From an uncultured Flavobacteriaceae bacterium (lineage in GTDB: Bacteria > Bacteroidota > Bacteroidia > Flavobacteriales > Flavobacteriaceae), in assembly GCA_937923515.1 (NCBI GenBank), contig CALDUF010000113.1, forward strand, positions 1-35,941: a stretch of 35,941 bases of DNA, written 5' to 3'. Positions 24,298 to 31,017 of this stretch are shown piece after piece; positions within the stretch are counted from its first letter, which is position 1, and the number at the start of each line of letters is the position of its first letter. The notes beneath the pieces were generated by a model, which saw only the letters and a list, made by a program, of their open reading frames with translations, did not search any database and was not told where the DNA came from. The translations under genes and the position numbers were made by a program.

Positions 24298-24678
24298 CTA
24301 TGCTTTTAAAGCAGTTACCTGTATTTCAATTTTCATCTTTTTATCTGCAAGTCCTGCAGAAAACATAGTTGCAGCAGGTTTTATAGTGCCTAAATATTTT
24401 CTCAAAACTGGCCAACATGCTTCAAAATCATTAGCATCTGGCAAAATATAAGTAATTCTAACAATATCAGACAAACTAGCATTGGCCTGTGCTAAAGCGT
24501 GTTTAATATTTAGAAAACATTGCTCTGTTTGTGCTTCAACTGCATCGCTAATGGTCATTGATTCATAATTGTAACCTGTAGTACCAGAAACAAACACCCA
24601 ATTACCTTGAACTACTGCTCTAGAATATCCAATCTTTTCTTCAAATGTAGATTTAGAACTTATTAATTTTCTTTGCAT
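24298..24678 (-). CDS. RidA/YjgF-family protein lacking the catalytic arginine
   Basis: A protein of 126 residues with the Rid fold signature: YSRAVVQGNWVFVSGTTGYN, NIKHALAQANASLSDIVRIT and DANDFEACWPVLRKYLG, ending in KIEIQVTALKA. In deaminating RidA the stretch reads RPAR with the arginine binding the imine acid; here it is KPAATMFSAG, so that arginine is replaced by alanine and imine deaminase activity is doubtful. It follows the kinase gene by 45 bp on the same strand, probably in one operon with DUF4202 and the kinase, and is convergent with the cytochrome gene (19 bp between stops). Confidence 0.85.
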   Translation of the reverse strand: MQRKLISSKSTFEEKIGYSRAVVQGNWVFVSGTTGYNYESMTISDAVEAQTEQCFLNIKHALAQANASLSDIVRITYILPDANDFEACWPVLRKYLGTIKPAATMFSAGLADKKMKIEIQVTALKA

Positions 24679-24723
24679 TATTCTTAATTAAAATAAAATT
24701 TCAACATAAAAAATTAGTACTAA

Positions 24724-26541
24724 CTAATTACTATTAAGGGGTATATTTAAGGTTACTCGAGTACCCTTGCCTTGCTCTGACGTTAAAAATAAACGGCCTT
24801 CTATATATTTAATACGTTCTTTCATAAACGTCATACCCATACCGCCTTCGCCAGTTTTTACGTGTTTAATTTTATCGGGATCAAACCCTTTACCATTATC
24901 ATCAATAACGATACTTAACAGATTTTTACTGTGTGATAGAGACACTATAATATGCGTAGACTCAGCATATTTTATAGCGTTGTTAATAGCCTCTTGGGTA
25001 ATGCGGTAAATATTTATTTCAGCAAGAGAATCTAAGCGCTGATTAAAATCAGATTTATTAAAAAGTACAATTTCTTTACCCGTAAGTTTTGCGAGTTCCT
25101 GCACTAATTTTGTTAAAGCTGGTACGATACCATGATCGGTAAGTTCTGGTGGTGTTAAGTTAAACGTTGCCGCACGTACACCCTTTATTATATCGGTAGT
25201 TAATACTTTTAAATGCTCAATTTTAGAGTTTGCCTTTTCAACATTATTGGTATCAATACTTTCTAAATTATACTTTAAACCCGTTAGCATTTGCCCAATA
25301 CCATCATGCACATCTTTAGCAATACGGTTTTGTTCTTTCTCTTGGTTTTCAATAATTTTACTGGAGATGATTTTTTGCTGATTCATCTTCTCCTCAAAAC
25401 TTTCAGCCGTTAACCTATCTATCTCCAATTGTGCTACTTTACGCTCTGTAATTTCTGAAGCTATAATCAATAATTCAGATCTATCACTTGTGGGACTATA
25501 AGGTATAATTGCCATTTCTAGCCATACATCTTTATGATCCTTACATGTGGCCTTTATTTCACCTTTCCACCCTGTTTTTTTATGTTTTGTTATAAGATCT
25601 TCAATATATGCCTGCTCGTTTTCTAACTGCGAAATGGCTTTCCAAAACGGCACAGCATCATTAAAATTTGAAAACTTAAATAATCGCGAAAACTTATTAC
25701 CCATATGCACTAGCGTGCCATCTGGTAAGGTTCTTGCAAAAAGTAATGTTTCATCCATAGCACGTGTTAATGTACTTAATTCTTGGATAGATTTTTCTCT
25801 GGCTTTACTTAATTCATCTGCCTCAAAAGCCATTTGTTTGGCTTGTTTTTCGGCAGATAATAATTCTGCCAAAGTATAACGTACAGACTTTGCTGCAGGC
25901 CAAAAAATAAACAGAAACTCACCAAGTAGAATTACCAATGTAAGTATGGTTAACCAAAATTCCAGCTTACGCAACCATGCTACTTTTTCCTCAGCTTCAG
26001 CATCATATTGATTCACAATAGCGTCCATTTGTTTTAAAAATGCACCTTCATTTGCTTTAACAATTGTAACATCGTTTATATAAGTATACGAATTTGCATC
26101 TGTATTCTCAATTTTAGTTATAATAGATTTTGAAGCTTTAGCAATGGTATCAAAAACAGGATTTAAAGCTGCGAATTTTACTGATATGGCATCGCTATTT
26201 GTTTGGGGCAACCCCAAACTATCGTTACCATTTTGAAGCGCATGATGAGAAAATTCCCAAACACGCAATGTTTCCTTTAAATTATTTTTAATTTTTTGTT
26301 GCTCTTCTATACTTGATGTAGAGGATAGAGACACCACATTTTTTGCCAATTGCTGACTCAACATACGTTGCCTACCAGCAATATTTATAACAGTAGAATC
26401 ACTTTCTTGTCCGCTAAGATGCGTGCGAATTAAAATTTGACTTACAAGAACAGATAATGCAATGGTACTAAAACCAATAATGTACAAACGGCGAAGTTTA
26501 TCAAAAGTGCGTTGATCTAACGAATTGCCGTTTTTTGCCAT
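24724..26541 (-). CDS. NarX-like sensor histidine kinase (PilJ-type sensor, PAS, HisKA_3, HATPase)
   Basis: A membrane kinase of 605 residues. TM1 (about 15-36) and TM2 (about 193-213) enclose a periplasmic domain with INIAGRQRMLSQQLAKNV, the pattern of the PilJ/NarX nitrate-sensor family, here in a P-box-like position. After TM2 come a linker, a PAS domain (about 255-370), the HisKA_3 dimer domain with phospho-His412 in KDVHDGIGQML, and an HATPase domain (NNAIKYAES N-box, DDNGKGFDP, GGMGMTFMKERI). This is the architecture of kinases that pair with NarL-type regulators; the one at 22203 is the natural partner. It likely senses nitrate or nitrite outside the inner membrane. The DUF4202 gene ends 12 nt upstream, so both are cotranscribed. 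Confidence 0.9.
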   Translation of the reverse strand: MAKNGNSLDQRTFDKLRRLYIIGFSTIALSVLVSQILIRTHLSGQESDSTVINIAGRQRMLSQQLAKNVVSLSSTSSIEEQQKIKNNLKETLRVWEFSHHALQNGNDSLGLPQTNSDAISVKFAALNPVFDTIAKASKSIITKIENTDANSYTYINDVTIVKANEGAFLKQMDAIVNQYDAEAEEKVAWLRKLEFWLTILTLVILLGEFLFIFWPAAKSVRYTLAELLSAEKQAKQMAFEADELSKAREKSIQELSTLTRAMDETLLFARTLPDGTLVHMGNKFSRLFKFSNFNDAVPFWKAISQLENEQAYIEDLITKHKKTGWKGEIKATCKDHKDVWLEMAIIPYSPTSDRSELLIIASEITERKVAQLEIDRLTAESFEEKMNQQKIISSKIIENQEKEQNRIAKDVHDGIGQMLTGLKYNLESIDTNNVEKANSKIEHLKVLTTDIIKGVRAATFNLTPPELTDHGIVPALTKLVQELAKLTGKEIVLFNKSDFNQRLDSLAEINIYRITQEAINNAIKYAESTHIIVSLSHSKNLLSIVIDDNGKGFDPDKIKHVKTGEGGMGMTFMKERIKYIEGRLFLTSEQGKGTRVTLNIPLNSN

Positions 26542-26553
26542 ATCAAAATTAGT

Positions 26554-27138
26554 TTATGAAATCGCCTGTTTCACTAAAGCCAAAGAGGTGTCAGAAAAGT
26601 TGAGTTTTAAGGCTTCTTGCTGCCCTTCATCACTCATCTTAACCCAAGTTTTTTGCAAAATATCAATTACCTTTTCGTCAGGATGTTTTTCTGCAAACTC
26701 ATCAAAATAATAATCTAAAAACACTAAGCATATTGTATCTTCTAAGGCTTGAGACTCCTCATTCTTCTTAATAAGTTTTTTTAGAATAATTTTTCTAATT
26801 CTATCATCAAATTGCGCATCATAACCTACTTTTTTTAAAATATCAGACGTTAAATCTGCATGCATTTTCTTTAAAGTTTCGCGCCATTTTAAATAACCAA
26901 CACGGTCCATTGGGTATGCGTCTCTAGGTATTTTCCATCGGCAAATGTGTTGTGCGCGTGCAGCAATTTGTAACGCCTTAGATGCGTCTGGTTTAAACTG
27001 TAATAACTTTCGTGTCATACGTTGCGAGTAGAGTAACTCTTTAGGATATTGTAATCCTGCAACCTCGTAGGTATTTGTGTCTTCTGAGTTTGCTTTGTCA
27101 ATAAGTGCAATAGCAGTTTCAAAACGTGTGGGCTTCAT
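26554..27138 (-). CDS. DUF4202-family protein
   Basis: A soluble protein of 194 residues without a signal peptide. It has the family features KANSEDTNTYEVAGLQYPKE, QIAARAQHICRWKIPRDAYP and GYLKWRETLKKMHADL, with several conserved His/Asp (QHICRW, KMHADL, DYYFDEF) that recall an HD-type metal site, although this is only a pattern guess. DUF4202 genes are often met beside nitrate-assimilation genes; the function is unknown. Here it opens the operon with the NarX-like kinase (12-nt gap) and RidA-like gene, so a role in nitrogen sensing or signalling is plausible. Confidence 0.85.
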   Translation of the reverse strand: MKPTRFETAIALIDKANSEDTNTYEVAGLQYPKELLYSQRMTRKLLQFKPDASKALQIAARAQHICRWKIPRDAYPMDRVGYLKWRETLKKMHADLTSDILKKVGYDAQFDDRIRKIILKKLIKKNEESQALEDTICLVFLDYYFDEFAEKHPDEKVIDILQKTWVKMSDEGQQEALKLNFSDTSLALVKQAIS

Positions 27139-27453
27139 AATTTATATAGAATTATATTCTGTAAAAGCCAATATACACAATTACTTTTTTTAATTTAAAA
27201 GTATTGTAAGTGTTTTTAATGGAAAAATAAAATAATCAATTTACCATCAAATTATTAAGTAATTACCAAAGCTTTTGCGATAAAATGTAGAACATTTAAA
27301 ATTTGTCTCAGTAAGTTAATAACCTTTTAAGTTAGCCCTTCAATAGTACCGCATGCTTTGGTATAACACTATTTCTATTAATCTCATAATTCAATATCTA
27401 ACTTTAAAAAAAACGATTACAAAGCCTATTTTAATTATAAATTTACGTTACTA
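27139..27453. other. Intergenic region between DUF4202 gene and nirD, nothing specific seen
   Basis: AT-rich, non-coding on both strands. TATATTGG upstream of the DUF4202 gene is one base off the TAnnTTTG element. No TAAGTA dyad, no copy of the dispersed element and no strong hairpin was recognised. Confidence 0.5.
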
Positions 27454-27831
27454 TTATTCCGTAAAACCTATATAAACACTGCCAGCATCAATTTTTACTG
27501 GATAGGTAGCAATAGCCTCTAAATCGCCATTTAAATTCTCACCATTTTCTAACGAAAAAGTTTTTTTATGCAACGGGCAAGCCACCTTTGGTACGCCCTT
27601 ATCATCACCAATCATACCGCGACTTAGCACCATTTCCATTTTATGCGGACAAAGGTTTTGGCACGCATACCACTTTCCTAATCTCGAAAAATTAAACACG
27701 GCAATTTGCTTGTTTTTATATTTAACGCACGCACCACCATCTACAGGAAAATCGGCTACAGATGCTGCTTTAAACCAAACGGTAACGTCTTCAATATTAG
27801 TAGCACAATACGTATCTAGAATATTTTCCAT
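27454..27831 (-). CDS. nirD: Nitrite reductase small subunit NirD (Rieske type)
   Basis: Small subunit of the cytoplasmic NADH-dependent nitrite reductase, 125 residues with a Rieske fold. Both cluster-binding boxes are intact: CPHKMEMVLSRG (Cys and His) and CPLHKKTFSLENG (Cys and His), so it can bind a [2Fe-2S] cluster, unlike enteric NirD proteins that have lost these ligands. It is downstream of nirB on the same strand, separated by 252 bp that carry a copy of the dispersed element, which is an unusually large gap for this gene pair. No separate promoter was identified, so it may depend on nirB transcription. Confidence 0.92.
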   Translation of the reverse strand: MENILDTYCATNIEDVTVWFKAASVADFPVDGGACVKYKNKQIAVFNFSRLGKWYACQNLCPHKMEMVLSRGMIGDDKGVPKVACPLHKKTFSLENGENLNGDLEAIATYPVKIDAGSVYIGFTE

Positions 27832-27888
27832 TTTAATTTATTTTAAGATATTAAAATTAGTATCATTTATTCGTTTTCTATAATTTGG

Positions 27889-27984
27889 ACGTTACCCCGC
27901 AAAAAAGCGGTGTCGGGCTTTCCGTTTGTAGTGTTGCGCTCCGCTTAGGCGAGCGCAAAAGCTATCACTGCAATCCCTAACGCG
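27889..27984 (-). repeat. Dispersed GCGTTA/TAACGC element, copy D, between nirB and nirD
   Basis: On the minus strand it runs from CGCGTTAGGGATTGCAGTG to CGCGGGGTAACGTC-like sequence, with GCGTTA and TAACG ends. It contains two hairpins: CCGC-(6 A)-GCGG in the plus reading at 27897-27910, and GCGCTC ... GAGCGC (about 27936-27956). Just right of it, 28029-28054 is a near-tandem duplication of AGCTTTAAGTCTT. Confidence 0.65.
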
Positions 27985-28083
27985 GGGGTATCTGCCAACT
28001 ACAAGCATACACTTTTCACCTATCTATCAGCTTAAGTCTCTAGCTTTAAGTCTTAACCAATACGTAAGGCCTTTAACGTACCA

Positions 28084-30600
28084 CTACGCCCAAGGCTCTG
28101 GCATTTTTTGATCGCGCATTGGCACAAAAACCAAGTTATCATCTTCATCCTCACTATTCACAAAATGGTTAAAACGTTTCATCATCTCTGGATCGTTAAC
28201 CGCTTGTGTCCACTCACACTCAAACTTATTAACTAAGGTTTGCATTTCCTTTTCCAAGTCGTCTGCAATTCCTAATTTATCATTTATAATCACTTCTTTT
28301 AAGTAATCTAAACCGCCCTCAAGTCGCTCTTGCCATGCGGCAGTACGTTGCAGTGGTTTTGCAGTTCTCATATAAAACATTAAATACCTATCTAAGTATT
28401 TTATAACCGTTGCGTTATCTATTTGTTCAGCAAATAATTCGGCATGCCTTGGGTTTGCACCACCATTGCCACCTACGTATAAATTCCATCCACCTTCTAC
28501 AGCAATTAAACCAAAATCCTTACCTCGTGCCTCAGCACATTCGCGAATACATCCAGATACACCACCTTTTATTTTATGCGGTGCTCTAATACCTCTATAG
28601 CGGTTTTCTAACTCTATACCAAAGCTTACACTCTCATCCATACCATAACGGCACCATGTAGAACCTACACAGGTTTTTACAGTTCTCAACGATTTTCCAT
28701 AAGCATGCCCGCTTTCAAAACCATGGCTAATTAATTCTTTCCAAATTAAAGGCAACTGGTTTAGCGTTGCACCAAATAAATCTATGCGTACACCGCCTGT
28801 AACCTTTGTATATAAATCGTATTTTTTAGCTATTTGGCCAAGAGCAATTAGCTTATCGGGTGTAATTTCACCTCCTGGAACGCGTGGTACAACAGAATAT
28901 GTACCATTACGTTGAATATTAGCCAAAAATCTATCGTTCGAGTCTTGGATAGCATATTCCTTATTGGCAGTATCGGCATGTATTGTTGCCATTAAAGATG
29001 CAATAAGTGGTTTACACAACTCGCAACCATGGCCACCATTGCCGTGATTATCTAAAACCTCGTTAAACGTGGTATAGCCTTTTACTTCTATAATTTTATA
29101 TAAATCCTGTCTGTTATAATCAAAATGCTCACACACCGAATCTTTAACTTCAATACCAAGCGATTTAAGCGTAGCATTTGTTAAATCTGCAACCATAGGT
29201 TTACAACCACCACAACCCGTACCAGCTTTGGTACAGCTTACAACGCTACCTAAATCTGTAGCTTCACCGCTTTCTATAACACCACATATTTGGCCTTTGG
29301 TAACACTCTCGCACGAACATATTTGTGCCTCGTCTGGTAAATCCATAACATCACCAAGCAATGCACCACCTTCGCTAGTAGGTAATATTAATTGCGCAGG
29401 ATCTTCTGGAATGGCCATACCGTTTAAATATACTTGATGCAACATACTATAATCTGCAGCATCACCAACTAGAATACCTCCTAGTAATTTTTTACCGTCA
29501 TGACTTACATTAATTCGTTTGTATAAATGCTGTGTTTTGTTTTCGAATATAATGGAGTGTCCTTTAGAGGCCGGCATAAACGGTTCACCAAAGCTTGCCA
29601 CATCTACACCAATTAATTTTAATTTGGTAGACATGTCAATATCTGCTGGCATTATTTTGTCGGTATTTCCAATAATTTGTTGCACAGCAACATCTGCCAT
29701 GTCGTAGCCTGGAGCTACCAAACCGTATATCATTTGGTTGTATAGTGCAATCTCACCAATGGCGTAAATATGCGCATCTGAAGTTTTCATGGTATTATCT
29801 ACCACAACACCACCACGCACGCCAACGTCTAGTCCGCATGCTCTAGCCAGTTCATCTCTAGGTCTAATTCCAGCAGAAACTATAAGCATATCAACATCTA
29901 GTACATCATCCTCACCAAACTCCATAGCCGTAATTTTGCCGTCGCCCAAAATTTGATTAGTAGCTTTACTTAAGTGAATATTTAACCCAATAGATTCCAG
30001 TTTTAATTGCAGCACTTGCGAGCTTCTAGAATCTAATTGCCTTGGCATAAGTTTAGAGGCAAACTCTACAACATGTGGTTCTAAACCCATGTCTAAAACT
30101 GCTTTTCCAGCTTCTAAACCTAATAAACCACCGCCTAAAATAGCGGCTCTACCATCTGGCTTTTCTGCATTAATTTTAGCAGCATAGGCTAACATGTCTT
30201 CTAAATCTTCAATGGTTCTGTACACAAACACGCCTTCTTTCTCTACGCCTTTTATTGGCGGTACAAAAGGAGACGATCCTGTTGCCAACACTAAATAATC
30301 ATAAGAAAACTCACGATCCTTAGCTGTGGTTATTGTTTTTGAGCTCCTGTTGATATCTGCAACACGCTCACCAGTAATTAAGTCAACATTATGTTCAGCA
30401 TACCACTCTGCTGGCGCCATTTCTAAAGCTTTAGCATCTTGGTTTTCAAAAAACTCACTTAAATGAACTCTATCATAAGCTGGCCTTGGTTCTTCACCAA
30501 ACACTGTGATTTTAAAATCTTTACTTTCGGCTTGTGCTACAAATTTTTCGCAAAATTTATAACCTACCATTCCATTTCCAACTACAATAACTTGTTGCAT
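28084..30600 (-). CDS. nirB: NADH-dependent nitrite reductase large subunit NirB
   Basis: Cytoplasmic enzyme reducing nitrite to ammonium, 838 residues, normal length. Order of domains: FAD/NAD reductase (VIVVGNGMVGYKFCEKF at the N-terminus, ILGGGLLGLEAGKAV near 160); BFD [2Fe-2S] domain with CSCESV and CTKAGTGCGGCK, then a second BFD-like segment HGCELCKPL; ferredoxin-like half-domain (RNGTYSVVPRVPGGEITPDK); siroheme/4Fe-4S domain with C-x5-C (TCVGSTWCRYG) and C-x3-C (GCIRECAEARGKDFGL). All cluster cysteines are present. A composite TAAGTA dyad/-7 element lies 17 nt upstream of the ATG. nirD follows. The FAD/BFD part is a paralogue of the C-terminal part of the nearby NasA. Confidence 0.95.
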   Translation of the reverse strand: MQQVIVVGNGMVGYKFCEKFVAQAESKDFKITVFGEEPRPAYDRVHLSEFFENQDAKALEMAPAEWYAEHNVDLITGERVADINRSSKTITTAKDREFSYDYLVLATGSSPFVPPIKGVEKEGVFVYRTIEDLEDMLAYAAKINAEKPDGRAAILGGGLLGLEAGKAVLDMGLEPHVVEFASKLMPRQLDSRSSQVLQLKLESIGLNIHLSKATNQILGDGKITAMEFGEDDVLDVDMLIVSAGIRPRDELARACGLDVGVRGGVVVDNTMKTSDAHIYAIGEIALYNQMIYGLVAPGYDMADVAVQQIIGNTDKIMPADIDMSTKLKLIGVDVASFGEPFMPASKGHSIIFENKTQHLYKRINVSHDGKKLLGGILVGDAADYSMLHQVYLNGMAIPEDPAQLILPTSEGGALLGDVMDLPDEAQICSCESVTKGQICGVIESGEATDLGSVVSCTKAGTGCGGCKPMVADLTNATLKSLGIEVKDSVCEHFDYNRQDLYKIIEVKGYTTFNEVLDNHGNGGHGCELCKPLIASLMATIHADTANKEYAIQDSNDRFLANIQRNGTYSVVPRVPGGEITPDKLIALGQIAKKYDLYTKVTGGVRIDLFGATLNQLPLIWKELISHGFESGHAYGKSLRTVKTCVGSTWCRYGMDESVSFGIELENRYRGIRAPHKIKGGVSGCIRECAEARGKDFGLIAVEGGWNLYVGGNGGANPRHAELFAEQIDNATVIKYLDRYLMFYMRTAKPLQRTAAWQERLEGGLDYLKEVIINDKLGIADDLEKEMQTLVNKFECEWTQAVNDPEMMKRFNHFVNSEDEDDNLVFVPMRDQKMPEPWA

Positions 30601-30617
30601 AATTACGTATTTGAAAA

Positions 30618-30649
30618 CAAAACTAAGTATTTATACTTATTTTTAAGTA
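30618..30649 (-). promoter_or_regulatory. Composite operator/promoter of nirB with three phased half-sites
   Basis: The perfect dyad TAAGTA-N4-TACTTA occupies 30624-30639; on the minus strand its last TA begins TAGTTTTG (30625-30618), a TAnnTTTG -7 element ending 17 nt before the nirB ATG. A third half-site TAAGTA follows at 30644-30649, so half-sites start every 10 bp, about one helix turn. No -33 TTG is present at the usual distance. Confidence 0.7.
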
Positions 30650-30838
30650 TAAAAAATTAATAAATTTACGTAGAATAGCGATTATTGAAGATTTCTCAAA
30701 TTGGTAGGTTGATAATTATCTTTTCAAAAATTTGATATTGATTTTTTACTGAAAATTTAAGATTTTAATGCGACGTATTTAAACCAATACTAACACGTAC
30801 AAACGATATTAACGGTTTGGCTATTACCATGCAGATAG

Positions 30839-30998
30839 GCGCGTTAGGGATAGTAGCGGTATCCTTTTGTTTTTTATTTTGAATTAGATTGTATTTGAAG
30901 TTTGCCAAAATTGAATTATTGATGCCTTACATGTAAAGGAATGATAAAACAAAAGATTTAGCGGATAGCCCGACCCCGCTTTTTTGCGGGGTAACGCC
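30839..30998 (+). repeat. Dispersed GCGTTA/TAACGC element, copy E (longest)
   Basis: Runs from GGCGCGTTAGGGATAGTAG to GCGGGGTAACGCC. Inner complementary segments (ATCCTTTTGTTTTTTATT near 30861 and AATGATAAAACAAAAGAT near 30940) can form a long hairpin; near the right end is a perfect CCCCGC-(6 T)-GCGGGG hairpin (30974-30991). The right end is about 19 nt past the stop of the minus-strand gene at 31018, so terminator function is likely. The remaining part of the 417-bp gap carries the nirB promoter at its left end and otherwise nothing recognised. Confidence 0.7.
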
Positions 30999-31017
30999 CA
31001 AAACAAAGCCAAAAATA

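Noticed and set aside
30624-30649. NarL 7-2-7 heptamer pair (TACYYMT, N2, inverted)
   Set aside because: TACTTAT fits the heptamer, but the arms point outward with 4 bp between them, and the response regulator's recognition helix appears to lack the NarL contact lysines.
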